From contig CM042694.1 of the NCBI GenBank assembly GCA_023614405.1, positions 113,954,685-114,018,684 of the forward strand: DNA of 64,000 bases. The letters are read 5' to 3'. The translations under genes were made by a program, and so were the position numbers. Numbering within the stretch: the stretch's first letter is position 1; each line of letters begins with the position of its first letter. A model generated the notes under the pieces. It saw only the letters and a list, made by a program, of their open reading frames with translations, did no database searches and had not been told where the DNA came from. This document shows positions 1-11,441 of this stretch, one piece after another. The DNA comes from Avena insularis (taxonomy: Eukaryota > Streptophyta > Magnoliopsida > Poales > Poaceae).

Positions 1-2148
1 CCAAACATTATGGTACTTATAGTTTTCAGCTCTCATTGCCCCTATCATAAGCATCTTGAAGGTGATTAAGGTTAAAGTGACACAACTAAGAGGATATGCT
101 TGACAATTAATAAACCAAAATCTCATGCCCCTTACTTACGAAGACCGATCCTCATGCTACTCAACTTCAGTCACGAGTAAGCTCTTGTCATTGTAAGTAT
201 ATGTGTATCATTAAGAACCTTAACGGGTACCCTTGCACATGATACGGGAGCTTTCCCATAATCAAAATGACAAGGCAAGGACAATGAGCATCTCGGATCT
301 TTTTATTTGCTATTTGCATAGGTTTTTATTGAGGATGCTTCATAGAGTGCTCATTATGGTGATGCTGCAAGTTTCCACCATGATTAGGCATGGCTTAGGC
401 TAGCGGCCCAGGCGTTTCTCTAACACGCATACAAACTCCATGATCTTACAAGTTCCACTTTTATTTCACACCGTCGGGATCCGTAAGCAAAAGAACATGA
501 TATCAACGGGGTACAAAGTACAAGTGCAATGTTGAAAGCGTTCCCCATGAAACATGGTTCTGCTAATTTCAACTTATAAAGCGCAAGCATATACGCAACA
601 AAGAAGGACTCAATGGTTCAAGTTTATTAAGGGCAAGTAAAGTAAAGTGTGCCATCAAGTTCGTGAGAGCTTTAATCACTAGTTTTCTCATAACAAGTGG
701 AAGGTAAACAAAAGCATGAATATACTTGGAATAGCATAAGCTAGTAGGTAGGTATGGTGAACTCTTTGGAATAACTTGGTTTAGGGAGTTGGATGCATGA
801 GTGGAACTCATACTTGGTGGTGGAGGCTAGCAAAAGGCGGGCGACAAACTAAGAGAGCAATAATGGCCATAATCATGCAGAGCGACAAAACATCATTGAT
901 AAAAGCATAAAGTGATACTACAAGTTGAAAACTAAAGGATCATAAAGGCTATGGTGACTTGTGATAGTCATAACATGGTGTGAGCATGTGCCAAGTCAAC
1001 CTAAATAAAGCATCAAAGGAGAATACCACTATACTATGCTTTAATATGCTAAAACAACGCATGATTCATCCAAGGCACATTAAGCAATCTCAATTGTTTA
1101 TAACAAGTCATGATACGGCAAAGAATACTAAGCATAAAGCCAAAACAATATCAAGCATGGCATGACAAAGCATAGACCACAGTAAAAAACGAGCTCTTTT
1201 TACCACATAAGCATGAACTTTCCTACTCTTTTCCAAACCAAACCAAACTAAATGCAAACCAATGTATGAAAGAGGAGGTCCAACCAATTTATTCAGAAAA
1301 CTAAGCAAACCAAGCAAACTAAAAACCAAAACAAAAACGAAAAATGAGACGCTCCAAAAACAACACAATTGTGCATGAAACAATAAAAATGAAGCGTTTG
1401 GAAGAAACCTGGACTTTTTATTGATGAAGAAGGGGAATGCCTTGGGCATCCCCAAGATTTGACGCTTGTAAATCTTGGATATTTATTGGGTTGACACGCG
1501 TGGCATCCCCAAGCTTTAGCTTTAGTCCATCCTTCATGTCATTACTCATTCCTTCCATACACCTGAAATTTTTTCTTCATACAAAACTTCACACAATCTC
1601 ATTAGCAACATTAGTGCACTTAAGATAAATAAGTCTCAAGGTTCAGTTCTAACACCAAATAAACTTCCATTAGAACACTAGCTACTGTAGCACTTCCCTC
1701 AAAAATCTCAATTCCCCAAAAGAACTCAAGAAGGAACCAGCAAGAAGCAAATGCAGAAAATGGCAGAAATCTGTCAAAACAGACCAGCAGGTAAATACAA
1801 TTTTTTTCGAAGACCTTATGTTGCTCAAATCAAAAAGTGTTGAGCTAACGAAAGTTATATAACAATCTATGGCAGAAGCACAAAAAATTACAGCTCATTC
1901 CGACATACAGAGCTCTCTCACAAATTTTTATGGTGAAGCACAAAAATCTGTTTCATGACAGCAACTTTCTCAATCATTACTTCACTCTCATTAGAGGTTA
2001 CTCTTGGCACAAAAAGCAAATAAAAAGGATAAGGAGAGGTTATTACAGAGGTAATAACTTCCAAGACTCATCTAAAACTCTTGGGTTATCTCCCAACAAG
2101 TACTTTTCTTTAACGCCTTTAAGTTAGGCATAAGAACCAAAGAAAGAA

Positions 2149-2772
2149 TCAAGTGTTCTCAAATGAAGAAGCATTAAGACCAATACCATTAATCTTTTCA
2201 ACAAGGCAAGGTATATCATCCAAGTAAGTTCTAGAGAATCCTCTCTCAATGCTCTTAGGTTCACTATTCTCATCAAAAGGGTTTGCAGGAACAATCCAAT
2301 CAAAAATCTTTTCTATGGCATCATGTATTGCTACTAGTTTAAAGGGTATTGGTATCTTAGGTTCCTCCCCATTAGGTTCGGTTTTGATCGTCTTTTCTCG
2401 TGTACCAACAACATCTACACATGAGCCTAACATTTTGAAACATTCAAAAACTTTTCTAGCTTCCTTAGCAACATCATAGAACTCCTTAAACAAAGTTTCT
2501 AGAATAAAATCCCTCTTTTCGGGGTCCTCAATTTCCTTAAGCTTAAGAAACATTACTTGCATTAAGGGGTTGAGGTTAACAAACCTAGCTTCTAACATGT
2601 GAATTAAAGAAGCTGCAGCAATCTCAAAATTTGGAGCAAGTTCTACAAGGGATCTATCCTCAGTATCTTCATGTTTGCTAACATGATTAAAGAATTCTTT
2701 AATATTATCTTTCCCAATTATAGAACCACTACCAATTGAAAGGTATTTCAAGGTGAAAGTAGGGATCAACAT
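2149..2772 (-). CDS. Retrotransposon-carried ORF of unknown function, 207 aa
   Basis: Open frame of 207 codons inside the non-autonomous retrotransposon, from ATG at 2772 to a stop at 2149. I do not recognise a domain. The protein is mixed charged and hydrophobic, probably largely helical, with no zinc knuckle, no DDE or YxDD motif, no signal peptide and no membrane segment. Its segment with repeated acidic and lysine residues (about residues 70-115) looks like a soluble helical fold. It sits exactly where the related element at 54794-62927 carries its gag-like ORFs, and the two proteins show no similarity by eye. It may be a captured host sequence or a diverged element protein. The long open frame in a high-copy type of element suggests coding constraint at some time. 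Confidence 0.55.
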   Translation of the reverse strand: MLIPTFTLKYLSIGSGSIIGKDNIKEFFNHVSKHEDTEDRSLVELAPNFEIAAASLIHMLEARFVNLNPLMQVMFLKLKEIEDPEKRDFILETLFKEFYDVAKEARKVFECFKMLGSCVDVVGTREKTIKTEPNGEEPKIPIPFKLVAIHDAIEKIFDWIVPANPFDENSEPKSIERGFSRTYLDDIPCLVEKINGIGLNASSFENT

Positions 2773-2980
2773 GGTGAGCTAAGGAATGGGTGACAACTAA
2801 AGGAGACTTAATTTTTTTTGTGTTTTTGAAATAAGAAAGCAAACAAGTAAACTATTTTTTTTTTGGTTTTTTGAAGAACAAAACAAGCAAACAAAGAAAA
2901 AAGAAACTAAGCAAAACAAAAACAACAAAGTAAAGAGATTGGTTATGAGGGACTCCCCTTGTGAAGATGTCCTTGACTCC

Positions 2981-3065
2981 CCGGCAACGGCGCCAGAAAA
3001 ATGGCGCGTAGTTGACGTGGGAGTTTCTTCTTCTTCTTCGTTCCCCGGCAACGGCGCCAGAAAAA
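2981..3065 (-). other. Duplicated primer-binding-site region of the retrotransposon
   Basis: On the minus strand, just inside the 5' LTR, the motif TGGCGCCGTTGCCGGGGA occurs twice, ending near 3061 and 3001, about 60 bp apart and separated by a TTC-rich spacer. The first copy lies about 10 nt after the LTR end, the usual place for a tRNA primer binding site. The TGGCGCC start fits a tRNA 3' end; I believe this is the type described for tRNA-Asp-primed plant Gypsy elements. Confidence 0.6.
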
Positions 3066-3069
3066 TGCT

Positions 3070-4598
3070 TGATGGCTCAATGCACGTCGCCTAGAAAAGT
3101 GTTGATGGCTCGTGGTTGATGTAGAGCTCGTTGGGAACCCCAAGAGGAAGGTATGATGAGCACAACAGCAAGTTTCCCTCAGTTATGAAACCAAGGTTTA
3201 ATCGAACCAGTGGGAGCAAGGAAACACCTCAAAGGTGTTACTAGCTGAGCCTTAGCAGGGCGCACTACCGGTGCTAGTAGCAACATGGAGACCTGCACAA
3301 CACAACCACAGAACTTTGTCCCCAACTTGCGATGAGGTTGTCAATCTCACCGTGTTTTGCGGAAAACAAAGGATTAAACGTATCGAATGGAAACAAGTAA
3401 AAGTTTGCAGAAAGTAAACACAAAGCGATGTAGATTGTATGTAAAAGACAAGGACCGGGATCCATAGTTCACTAGAGGTGGCTCTCCTTAAGATAGATAA
3501 CATGCTGGGTGAACAAATTACAGCGGGGCAATTGACAAACTACGAGAAAGCAATACATGCATATACTAATCATCTTGACTCCTTTGAGACTTGATTGGGC
3601 ATTACAACATAATACATAGACCGTCATCCAACTTTCTAATAATCCACCTTCAGGTTATCATCCGAACCCCCTCCAGTATTAAGTTGCAAGCAACAGATTA
3701 TTGCTTTACGAACTGCGTGTAAAGTAAACAATACGATTGTTCTATGAACAAAGGATTGTTGTTTTCTCCCTAGTAGCAACAGCACGTCTAGTATCTTAGA
3801 GATTTGTCACTTCCCAGTTAACGAGGCATGAACCCACTATCGAGCATAAATACTAACTCTTGGAGTTGCTAGCATCTACTTGGCCAAGATAGCTACTAAC
3901 AACGGAAAGCATGCAAGATCTCAAATAACAAAGACATGATAGAATCAATAACCAATCTGAAATAGCATCTCAATATCCATCGGATCCTCTCAAACACAAC
4001 ATGTATGGATTACAAATAGATGATCTTGATCATGAACGGAGTTCACAAGATCTAAACATGAAAGCACAAAGGAGGAGAAACCAACCATCTAGCTACTACA
4101 TGGATCCGTAGTCCAAGGATGAACTACTCACGCATCACACCGGAGGCTTGCATGGTGATGAAGAAGGCCTCGTGGTGAATTCCTCTCTGGCGGTGCCGGG
4201 AAGAGCTTGATCCCTCCCGATCTAGGGATGGAGATGGCGTGACTCTGAACTCTTCGTGGATTTTGATCGGGTCCTTAGGGTTTTCGTCACGAGGGCAATA
4301 TATAAGCGGAAGGAGGGCCGAGGGTGCCGGTGGTGTGGCGGCCCTGGCCCTCTCCGTCTCGTATTCGCACTTGATCCCTTCGAAAAATAGGCACTTTGGC
4401 TTTTGTCCCATCCAATTCGAGAATATTCATTTTCGACTTTCTGGAACCAAAACAACAAAAAAGCAGTGACGCTGCTCTTGTTAATAGGTTAGTCCAAGAA
4501 ATCATATGAAAAGTACTCCAAAGTTGGAACAAAACACAAGAAAGTGGATAAAACCAAGCATGGAACATCAAAAATTATAGATACATTTGCAATGTATC
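3070..4598 (-). repeat. 5' LTR of the partial Gypsy-type element
   Basis: On the minus strand it begins TGATACATTGCAAATG at 4598 and ends CCATCA at 3070, giving 1529 bp with TG...CA ends. About 230 bp at the outer end (4360-4598) are close to the LTRs at 54794-56211 and 61745-62927. The remaining LTR sequence is largely different, so the elements are relatives rather than the same family. Confidence 0.75.
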
Positions 4599-4940
4599 AG
4601 GCAGCATGGGTATCGAAAATCATTTTCAATTCTCCCATGGTATCAAAGGCATTGCCATTTTCGAAACGCTCTCAAAGTTCTGGCTCTAGCCCAACAGTAT
4701 GCCGCAATGAACTAAGTTGTGGTTCTTATGACGAGTCACATAGACATTCTTTTCCTCGTCAGGGGCATCAAGAGTTGGTGGGGGGCCTAGCGGCGCATCT
4801 AGCACATATTGCTTTTGTGCAGCAGTGAGGAGAATCCTCAAATTCATAGCCTAGTTGGTGAAGTTGCTACCATTCACAGCAAGTTTCTCTTTCTCTATGA
4901 ACACATTGAAATTAAAAGCAGGTGGTGCCATCTACAACAG
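4599..4940 (-). pseudogene. Broken Copia gag N-terminal region
   Basis: On the minus strand the frame reads a cereal Copia gag start: a KEKLAVNGSNFT stretch, then NLRILLTAAQKQYVLDAPLG and a PPP-rich turn, as in BARE/Angela gag. A stop codon stands where the family has tryptophan after SNFT, and a second stop occurs before the sequence is cut by the inserted Gypsy-type element at 4598. Gag would form the virus-like particle of the retrotransposon; this copy cannot. Confidence 0.7.
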
Positions 4941-5980
4941 AATTTGTAAAGTTTATTTAGACTAAGTTTATGATAGATTGAGTTCAACTAATCCAAATTA
5001 CTAATGAACTCCCACTCAAAAACGACATCCCTCGTGCCTTTTTGGTGATTACATGAACCAAATCCACTACACCAAGTTCGATCATCACGTGAGTCGGTGT
5101 ATCTTCAAAGGCGAGCATCTATATGGGCATCATATCAACCATATGACTCATGCTTAACCTTTCGGTCCGTGTTCCGAGGCCATGTTTGTACATGCTAGGC
5201 TCGCCAAGTAAGAACCTTAGTACTCACGTGTGTAAAACTGTCTTACACCCGTTGTATGAAAGCATAGAGTCGAGTACACCCGATCATCACATGATGTCTC
5301 GAAACACGATCCATAGAACAGTGCATACTCAAGGAAGAACACATTTTTATCTTGATATCTAATTGAGGGATCATCTTACAATGCTACCAAAAGCGCCAAA
5401 CTAGCAGTATAAGATGCTAACATCTAATGTGTAAAGTGAGATGATATGGTCCATGCATTTGATCTCTATCATTTGCATCGTGGTATGATCTTTATCATTC
5501 CTTTGTGTGTAAGGCCAAGGTCTATGGAACTTACATGTTGAATGTGTTGTAAGAGTATCTATCATACATCTACTTACAACAATACCATATCAATACACTA
5601 GCCCAACAACGATCTAAACTAGACGCTTCTAATTTATCAATTGCAAGTTTTACGTGGCTTAGGGCTTTCAGAGATAGAACCGTTCTCATCTATGAACATG
5701 AACCACAACGAGGATAACTAAGTTATTAGCAACTCGTTATAAATCAGATATTGACTATAGTAGGAGAGACAGACACCCGTCAACCACTTATGCAAAACAA
5801 GTTGCATGTCAGTCGTGGAACCGGTCTCATGTACGATGACATGTAAGGTTGGTCCGGGCCGCTTCATCCCACTATGCCACCAATATCCAAAATACATAGA
5901 AGATGCAATAACATGATCATCATTGCTCACATATAAACATATGTGTACTACCCGTGCAAAGCACCTACACATAGATCAGA

Positions 5981-5992
5981 CTCTGATACCAC
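5981..5992 (-). other. Copia primer binding site (initiator tRNA-Met type)
   Basis: The reverse complement reads GTGGTATCAGAG, immediately inside the LTR end at 5993. TGGTATCAGAG is the standard initiator-tRNA-Met primer binding site of BARE/Angela-type Copia elements. It fixes the minus-strand orientation. Confidence 0.85.
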
Positions 5993-7646
5993 TGTTGGGT
6001 CCGCAACATAGAAAACAAAAAATTTCCTACGATGAGAACTACACGCCAAGATCTATCTACTAGGTACAAAGCAACGGGTGGATATACATCCCACGAGAAC
6101 TTACCCTCGAAGACAACGAGTTTTGTTAACGAGTAGGAGCTCGTGGTTGATGTAGTCGTACACTTGCCGATCTCAAGATCGTGAGGAAGTCAGAGCGCTG
6201 CAACTCAGCAGCGCATCCGTACTCGCACACACGTTCAAGCCACCGGATAACCTCCACCTCCTCGCTCCAGCGATCCAGCGGAAGCAGCAACTCCTTCCAG
6301 ACGAAATGCCACCGGGAACATGTATCTCGCTAATCCGAGACCATGGGGGAATAATTCTAGAGGGGGAGAGAGATCCTTCACAAGGAGGTGTGAGGATGAA
6401 GGAGGGAATGGGTGGCCTTTTATAGGAGGAGGGGGTGCCCCCTCTCTCCATGGCCGGCGCATGGGGGGTGACCCCTCACCTCCCCCATTCATGTGGTGGT
6501 AACCCCTCCACATTAAAATGCCTCTTCACATTCCCTTTTAAAGTCTCCACTTTAAATGCATTAAAATTCTCCAAATTTAATGCTCTCTCATTTAATAAAA
6601 CTCTTTTATTAAATTTATTCAGAATTTTGTTAATTACTTTAATTAATAAACATTCACATATTGCCCCTTGCAATATTTCAATATCACATGCAGAACCACT
6701 TTCTGCAATTTCACCCGAAACAATTTCCGGTTTCTATTGAAACAATTCCTGCGCTTTGCAATTGTTTCGTCTGAAACATATGTGCTCCAAAATGGTGTCC
6801 GGTAACTCTTAAGTGTTTCACCCTACAGTTCGGGAATAATGCAGACATGATCGAGACCCTTCTCCGATCAATAATCAGCAGCGGGACCTAGAGATCCGTA
6901 CTGACTCCTACACATTCAACGATGACTTCTGTGATCGTGAGAACCTTTAACGCTTGTAACTAAATCCCTTTGTCTCGCGATATATTACATGTCCGAGATT
7001 CGATCATCGGTATCTCCATATCTAGTTTGATCTCGTTACCGACATGCACTCTTTTCTTGTTCCCGTGATATAACATTCTAGTGATAACATCACTTGCTTG
7101 CAAGCTATCTCAATGTGATATCACCGAGAGGGCCCAGAGTATATCTATCCATCATCGGGATTAACAAATTCCACTCTTGATCCATGAGCCTCAACATAAC
7201 ACCTTCGTAGCACTGAACCCACCTTTATAGTCACCTTTTTACGGTGTGACGTTTGATGTTATCAAGATACTCTTCAGGTGTTAGCAATTAACATGATCTC
7301 ATGGTCTAAGGATAAAGATTACTTCGTATGATGTTATAGCAATATAAACATAATGACTTGATCGTAATGCTATACTTCGAATGAATATTCATCACATCAT
7401 TCCACCAATGGTGTGACCTTGTTATTAACAACATCCAATGTCCATGATCAGGAAACCTTGATCATCTTGTTAATCAACAAGCTAGTCTATAAGAGAGGCA
7501 TAACTAGGAACCCTTTTTGTTTATTAAACACACATGTATTGATGTTTCCGATCAATACAATTCTAGCATGCAAAATAAACATCTATCATATATAAGGAAT
7601 ACATAATAACAACTTTATTATTGCCTCTCAGGGCATATTTCCTTCA
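5993..7646 (-). repeat. Copia LTR, BARE/Angela-like, 1654 bp
   Basis: On the minus strand it starts TGAAGGAAATATGCCCTGAG and ends GGACCCAACA. The GAAATATGCCCT-AGGCAATAATAA start and the TAGGAAATTTTTT stretch near the other end (6020-6035) are hallmarks of Triticeae BARE/Angela-type LTRs. Confidence 0.8.
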
Positions 7647-7960
7647 GGCTCAACCTAGTGGTCATGGATGAAACCCTAGATCTTTTTCTAGGTGTCTCTC
7701 ATGTCACCCCCCCAATTCCTCTTCGCTATGTGGTAGGGCCGGATCTGGTGGAGGGTCGGTCCTACTCTGTCGCTGCCTTTCTCGATGATGGCCTAGCCCA
7801 CGGGCTGCTGCTAGGGGTCGGAGAGGCGGATCTTGCAGGTTGCCAGCGGGTAGTGTGCGGGCTACCGGCTCGGATTGAATAAAGGTTAAAAACACCAACT
7901 GGTCGAACTCCAAGCAAGGTTAAAAACCCGCTAGAGATGGTCATATTTCAAGGTGAGCAC
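7647..7960. other. Intergenic stretch, no gene recognised
   Basis: A moderately GC-rich stretch between the Copia LTR and the Harbinger transposase relic. Short open frames exist on both strands but none resembles a known protein. It could be the upstream part of the Harbinger relic. Confidence 0.4.
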
Positions 7961-7964
7961 TAAT

Positions 7965-8304
7965 TATGTATTTTCTTTTCATGAATCACTAATATGGACA
8001 AACATGACTGTTTCTTGATGTCATTGCAGGATTGTATTAACGCAATCGATGGTACTCATGTGATTACTAAGTGTTGAGATCATAATCTATAGCATACAAG
8101 GGAAGGAAGCACTATACCAACCAGAATGTGCTTATCGTTGTTGATTTCAATCTCAAGCTCACATATGTGCTCGTTGATTGAGAAGGATCAGCCCATGATA
8201 TAAACATTCAAGTTGAAAGTTTGTCCAGAGCTGATGGAATTAATATTCCTGGTGGTAATTTCTACCTAGGAGGTATGGGATATGCATGTCAACCTAGGAT
8301 TCTT
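7965..8304 (+). pseudogene. PIF/Harbinger transposase fragment
   Basis: After a plausible splice acceptor (CAG at 8027-8029) the frame reads DCINAIDGTHV, the first conserved aspartate block of Harbinger (HARBI1-like, DDE_Tnp_4) transposases. Further on comes YTNQNVLIVVDFNLKLTYVL, then a stop codon in place of the usual tryptophan before EGSAHD, then a GGNFYLGGMGYACQPR block. Small frameshifts and stops interrupt the reading frame, and the C-terminal catalytic glutamate region is missing. A cut-and-paste DNA transposase in life; clearly dead here. Confidence 0.8.
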
Positions 8305-9900
8305 TGTAACATCCCAAAACTTTTCAAATTTTGGAATGTTAAATTAAAATAAAATTATTTGAATAGTTGCTAAAACTTTTCTTCTTCCTTATTTGAATTT
8401 TTAAAAGAAAAGAAACTTTTCAAAGTTTATGAAAATAAAGCAAGTCCTATTTCTAAATAAAAGATTTTGGGTCAAGAGTCTAGGGAAAACCATATTCCAG
8501 AACTTATTAAAGTTATTTTGTTTTATGGGAAACAAAAGCTTTTAAAATGGATTTTGTAAAACCTAAAACCTTTTTGAAAAGTACAGATTCTACAAAACCC
8601 TTTTTGCATAAGACGAGCTTTGAGAAACATACTTTGCTTATGAAAAGGTTTTTAAATACATTTTGTTGTGGAGCAATATTTTCCCACATTTTTTTTTGTT
8701 TTGACAAAATTATAAAGCTTATATTTTTAAAGATTTTTCATAAAGCCATAATGGCAATGGGTTAATAAAAAGTGGTATTTGGATAATAAAATACTAATCC
8801 TATTTTCATTTTGAAAACACTTCGATTATGAAAAGAAATGACCAAACCATTTTATTAAAAACTATTTCGGTGGCCTTTTGTTGCCAAATGTCTTTCCTAA
8901 AAAGAATTTATGAAAAGCATTTAAATAGAAAAAGGTTTTGTTAAAATGATTTTTGTTCTGAAAAAGGGGTTAAAGAGTAAAATTATTTTATTTGAGCACT
9001 TGGAAATTTTCCTAGATTTTATAATAAAAAGGCTTTGGAGATATTTTGGGGATAAAATAAATAAAATAAAAAAGGGAAAAGAACAAAAGAGAAAAAAAAA
9101 TAACCAGCCAACTGGGCTAGCCTAGCCAGCCGCTCCCCCTTCTTCCTGGTACACCCTCTATCCGTGGCTCGCGCAATGGGTAGCGACCCATCCCAGCACC
9201 TACCCCACTCCCTCTCTCTTTGACGCGCTGGATCCACCCACACCCCCATCGCCTCCAACCTCCTGCCTGCTCGCCGCGCTCGCACCACCCCACGCCAGCA
9301 CGCCGACACTCCCCACTCCCCCACTATGTTCGAGCCACAAAGGCACCGCGCGCCTCGCCCTTTAAATCCCCCGGGCATCTCCTTCTTCCCCAGCTAGCAC
9401 GCCCACCACTCTGCCGCCAGGCTGCCCAAATCGTGAGCTGCAACTGCCGCAGACCGCCGCACTCCGGTGACAATCCTGGTGAGTCCGAGCTGCTCCACGC
9501 CCTCCTTCCTGTTCCCCTCCATTTTCCCTTCTCCTCGTGCCCTGTTTGATGCCTCTGGTTCGATCTATGGAGCACCAAAGCCACCTCCACGAAGAGCATC
9601 TGAGGCCTACGCCGTACCCGTGCACTTCGGCAAGGAATCGTCGTCGCCGCCGTCCTCCACCGTACAAGCCGCGGTCGCCACCGACCTCTCCGTCCTCGAC
9701 CGCTTCGCCGGGTGACTTCCGCGCTTCCTGGAATTGCCCGTAGCGCCACCTAGCGCCACCGCCGCGCGCCGCCAGTTTAGGGTCACCGAAGGTCGAACCA
9801 AACATTGGCCGACGTGGCCAAATCCGGGTCCTCCGCTTTAGTGGAATCGTGTGACTGTCGATCATCCCTGGTCGAACCGCGTCGCCGACAGAGGTAAGGC
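8305..9900. repeat. Unclassified repeat-like region (possible LTR)
   Basis: It starts TGTAACATCCCAAAAC, a form seen at the ends of grass LTR elements. It continues AT-rich to 9060 and then becomes abruptly GC-rich (9120-9880) with CCGCC runs and many short overlapping frames on both strands. This AT-rich to GC-rich change is common in large grass LTRs. I found no second LTR, TSD or internal domain. The GC-rich part could instead be promoter or leader of the neighbouring mTERF copy. Confidence 0.35.
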
Positions 9901-10276
9901 AGAGAACTTAGGTTCTTGCGGTGGCGCGCGGCTGGCGATGAACTGCTGGTTCACAAGAAGAAGAACCGAAGAAGATGACTGGGAGAGGAAGAAGAAGACG
10001 GAGCAGACGGGGCAGTGGGCCGGCTCATAGGGGAATCACTTGAGGCGGCGTGAGTCGAGCGCCGCTAATAGCGGTGTATAGCTCCTCCCGCTTTAAGCCT
10101 GAGGACAAAACCACAGAAATTTCAAGAAGCTGGGCCTATCAAACGCCGGTCCAATACAGCCCATGTACAAAATAAAATTGCAGCCCATTCACGACCAACA
10201 AGCACACGCCGTTGCAACTGCAGACCCATAGGAAATCCCTCTGCTGACGGCGCCGCCGCTCGCCGTCGCCAGCGCC

Positions 10277-11441
10277 ATGCTCCGCCCATATACTCTCTTC
10301 CCCACCCACCTCTGCCATCTTCACACTCCGCCGCCTCATCTCCGGCGCTGCACCGGCCATTTCCCCGAATCCCGGATTCGCCGTCGAGGACTATCTGGTC
10401 CACACCTGCGGCCTCACCCGAGCACAAGCCCTCAAGGCCTCCAGGCAGCTCTCCCACCTCAAGTCCTCCTCCAAGCCCGATGCCGTGCTCGCCTTCCTCG
10501 CCGGTCACGGCTTCTCCAGCGCCGACGTCGCCGCCACCGTCGCCAAGTATCCGAAGCTACTCTGCACCGGCGTGGATATGACGCTGGCCCCTAGATTCGT
10601 CGGGCTCACCGGCCTCGGTTTGTCAGGTCCTGACATCGCGCGCCTCATCTCCATCGTCGGCATGCATTTTCGCCTCAGATCCGTCGTCTCCAAGCTGCAG
10701 TTCTACCTGCTCTTCTTCAGGTCCACAGAGAACTTCTTTCGAGCGCTCAAGTGCAACTCATACCTTCTCGGCTTTGACCTTGAGAGAAAGATCAAGCCCA
10801 ACGTCGCGATACTACAGGAGTGCGTGCTAAACGCTTGCGATGTCGCCAAGCTGTGCATCTCTGAACCCAGGATACTCTCCACCAAACCGGAACGCATCCG
10901 GGCAATGGTGACGAGCGCCGAAGGTCTTGGTGTGCCCCTCGGCTCTGGGATGTTTTGGAAAGCGTTGCACGCCGTTGCATTCCTCAGCGAGGAGAATATC
11001 ATTGCCAGAGTAGACTATTTGAAGAAGGCATTCAGGTGGTCGGATGCCGAAGCGAGGATCGCTGTGGCTAAGGCTCCAACGCTGTTGCAGAGATCCAAAG
11101 AAATGCTGCGTTGCAAGTCCGAGTTCCTGATCTTGGAGGTGGGGTTGGAACCGGCCTACATTGCTCATCGACCGGTAATTATCTGTTTGAGCCTAGAGGG
11201 CCGGCTCAGGCCACGCCACTATGTTCGGAAGTTCCTCAAGGGAAATGGGTTCCTAGACTGCGATTGGAGCTTCGCTACTGTGGTCATGATCACCGACGTT
11301 GTTTTCGTGGAGAAGTACATATGTCCTCACAAGGAAGCTGCGCCACACCTTGCTGAAGACTATGCAGCCGCTTGTAGAGGGGAAGTCCTGGCTAATTTCA
11401 GATCTGCATCAACCAAGAACAAGGCTCTGAAGATTGGTTAA
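10277..11441 (+). pseudogene. mTERF-like gene copy 1, N-terminal frameshift
   Basis: Paralogue of the intact gene at 21911-23083. The start-codon context is conserved (GCGCCATGCTCCGCC at 10272), but the frame from that ATG leaves the mTERF frame after about 15 codons. The homologous frame is open from 10248 (after TGA at 10245-10247) to the stop at 11439-11441 but contains no ATG before 10578. By comparison with copy 2, an extra 4 bp near 10322-10329 (CATCTTCACACTCC) causes the shift. From FAVEDYLVHTCGLTRAQALK onward all mTERF repeats are intact, with no internal stop. Translation from ATG 10578 would give 287 aa without transit peptide or first repeat. mTERF proteins bind organellar nucleic acids to control transcription or splicing. 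This copy is probably a recent pseudogene; a start further upstream or a sequencing error are alternatives. Confidence 0.7.

Larger units (their letters stand above)
1..4598 (-). mobile_element. Non-autonomous Gypsy-type LTR retrotransposon, cut by the window start
   Basis: Minus-strand element. Its 5' LTR is at 3070-4598, followed (reading leftwards) by a leader with primer-binding-site-like motifs, one ORF at 2772-2149 and about 2.1 kb of non-coding 3' internal sequence. Positions 1-2140 match 56750-58970 of the second element in this window nearly base for base. By that comparison about 550 bp of internal sequence and the 3' LTR lie left of the window. No gag, protease, reverse transcriptase or integrase is visible, so it would depend on a helper. 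The LTR outer end is intact at 4598 and abuts a Copia gag remnant, so the element is nested in it. The family resembles Triticeae Sabrina/WHAM-like elements, but the name is unconfirmed. Confidence 0.85.
4599..7646 (-). mobile_element. Truncated Copia (BARE/Angela-like) retrotransposon
   Basis: Minus-strand remnant with one LTR (5993-7646), a tRNA-Met-type primer binding site directly inside it, a leader of about 1 kb and the beginning of a broken gag. The internal sequence stops at 4598/4599, where the Gypsy-type element is inserted. The rest of the Copia element may continue left of the window. Confidence 0.75.

Noticed and set aside
1108..1455. 115-codon hydrophobic minus-strand frame as a membrane protein
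   Set aside because: The same DNA recurs at 58000-58300 in another retrotransposon copy with the frame broken, so it is non-coding 3' internal TE sequence.
9019..9865. Several overlapping frames of 100-170 codons on both strands
   Set aside because: All are arginine/proline/glycine-rich by-products of a GC-rich repeat-like stretch and overlap each other on both strands; none resembles a protein family.
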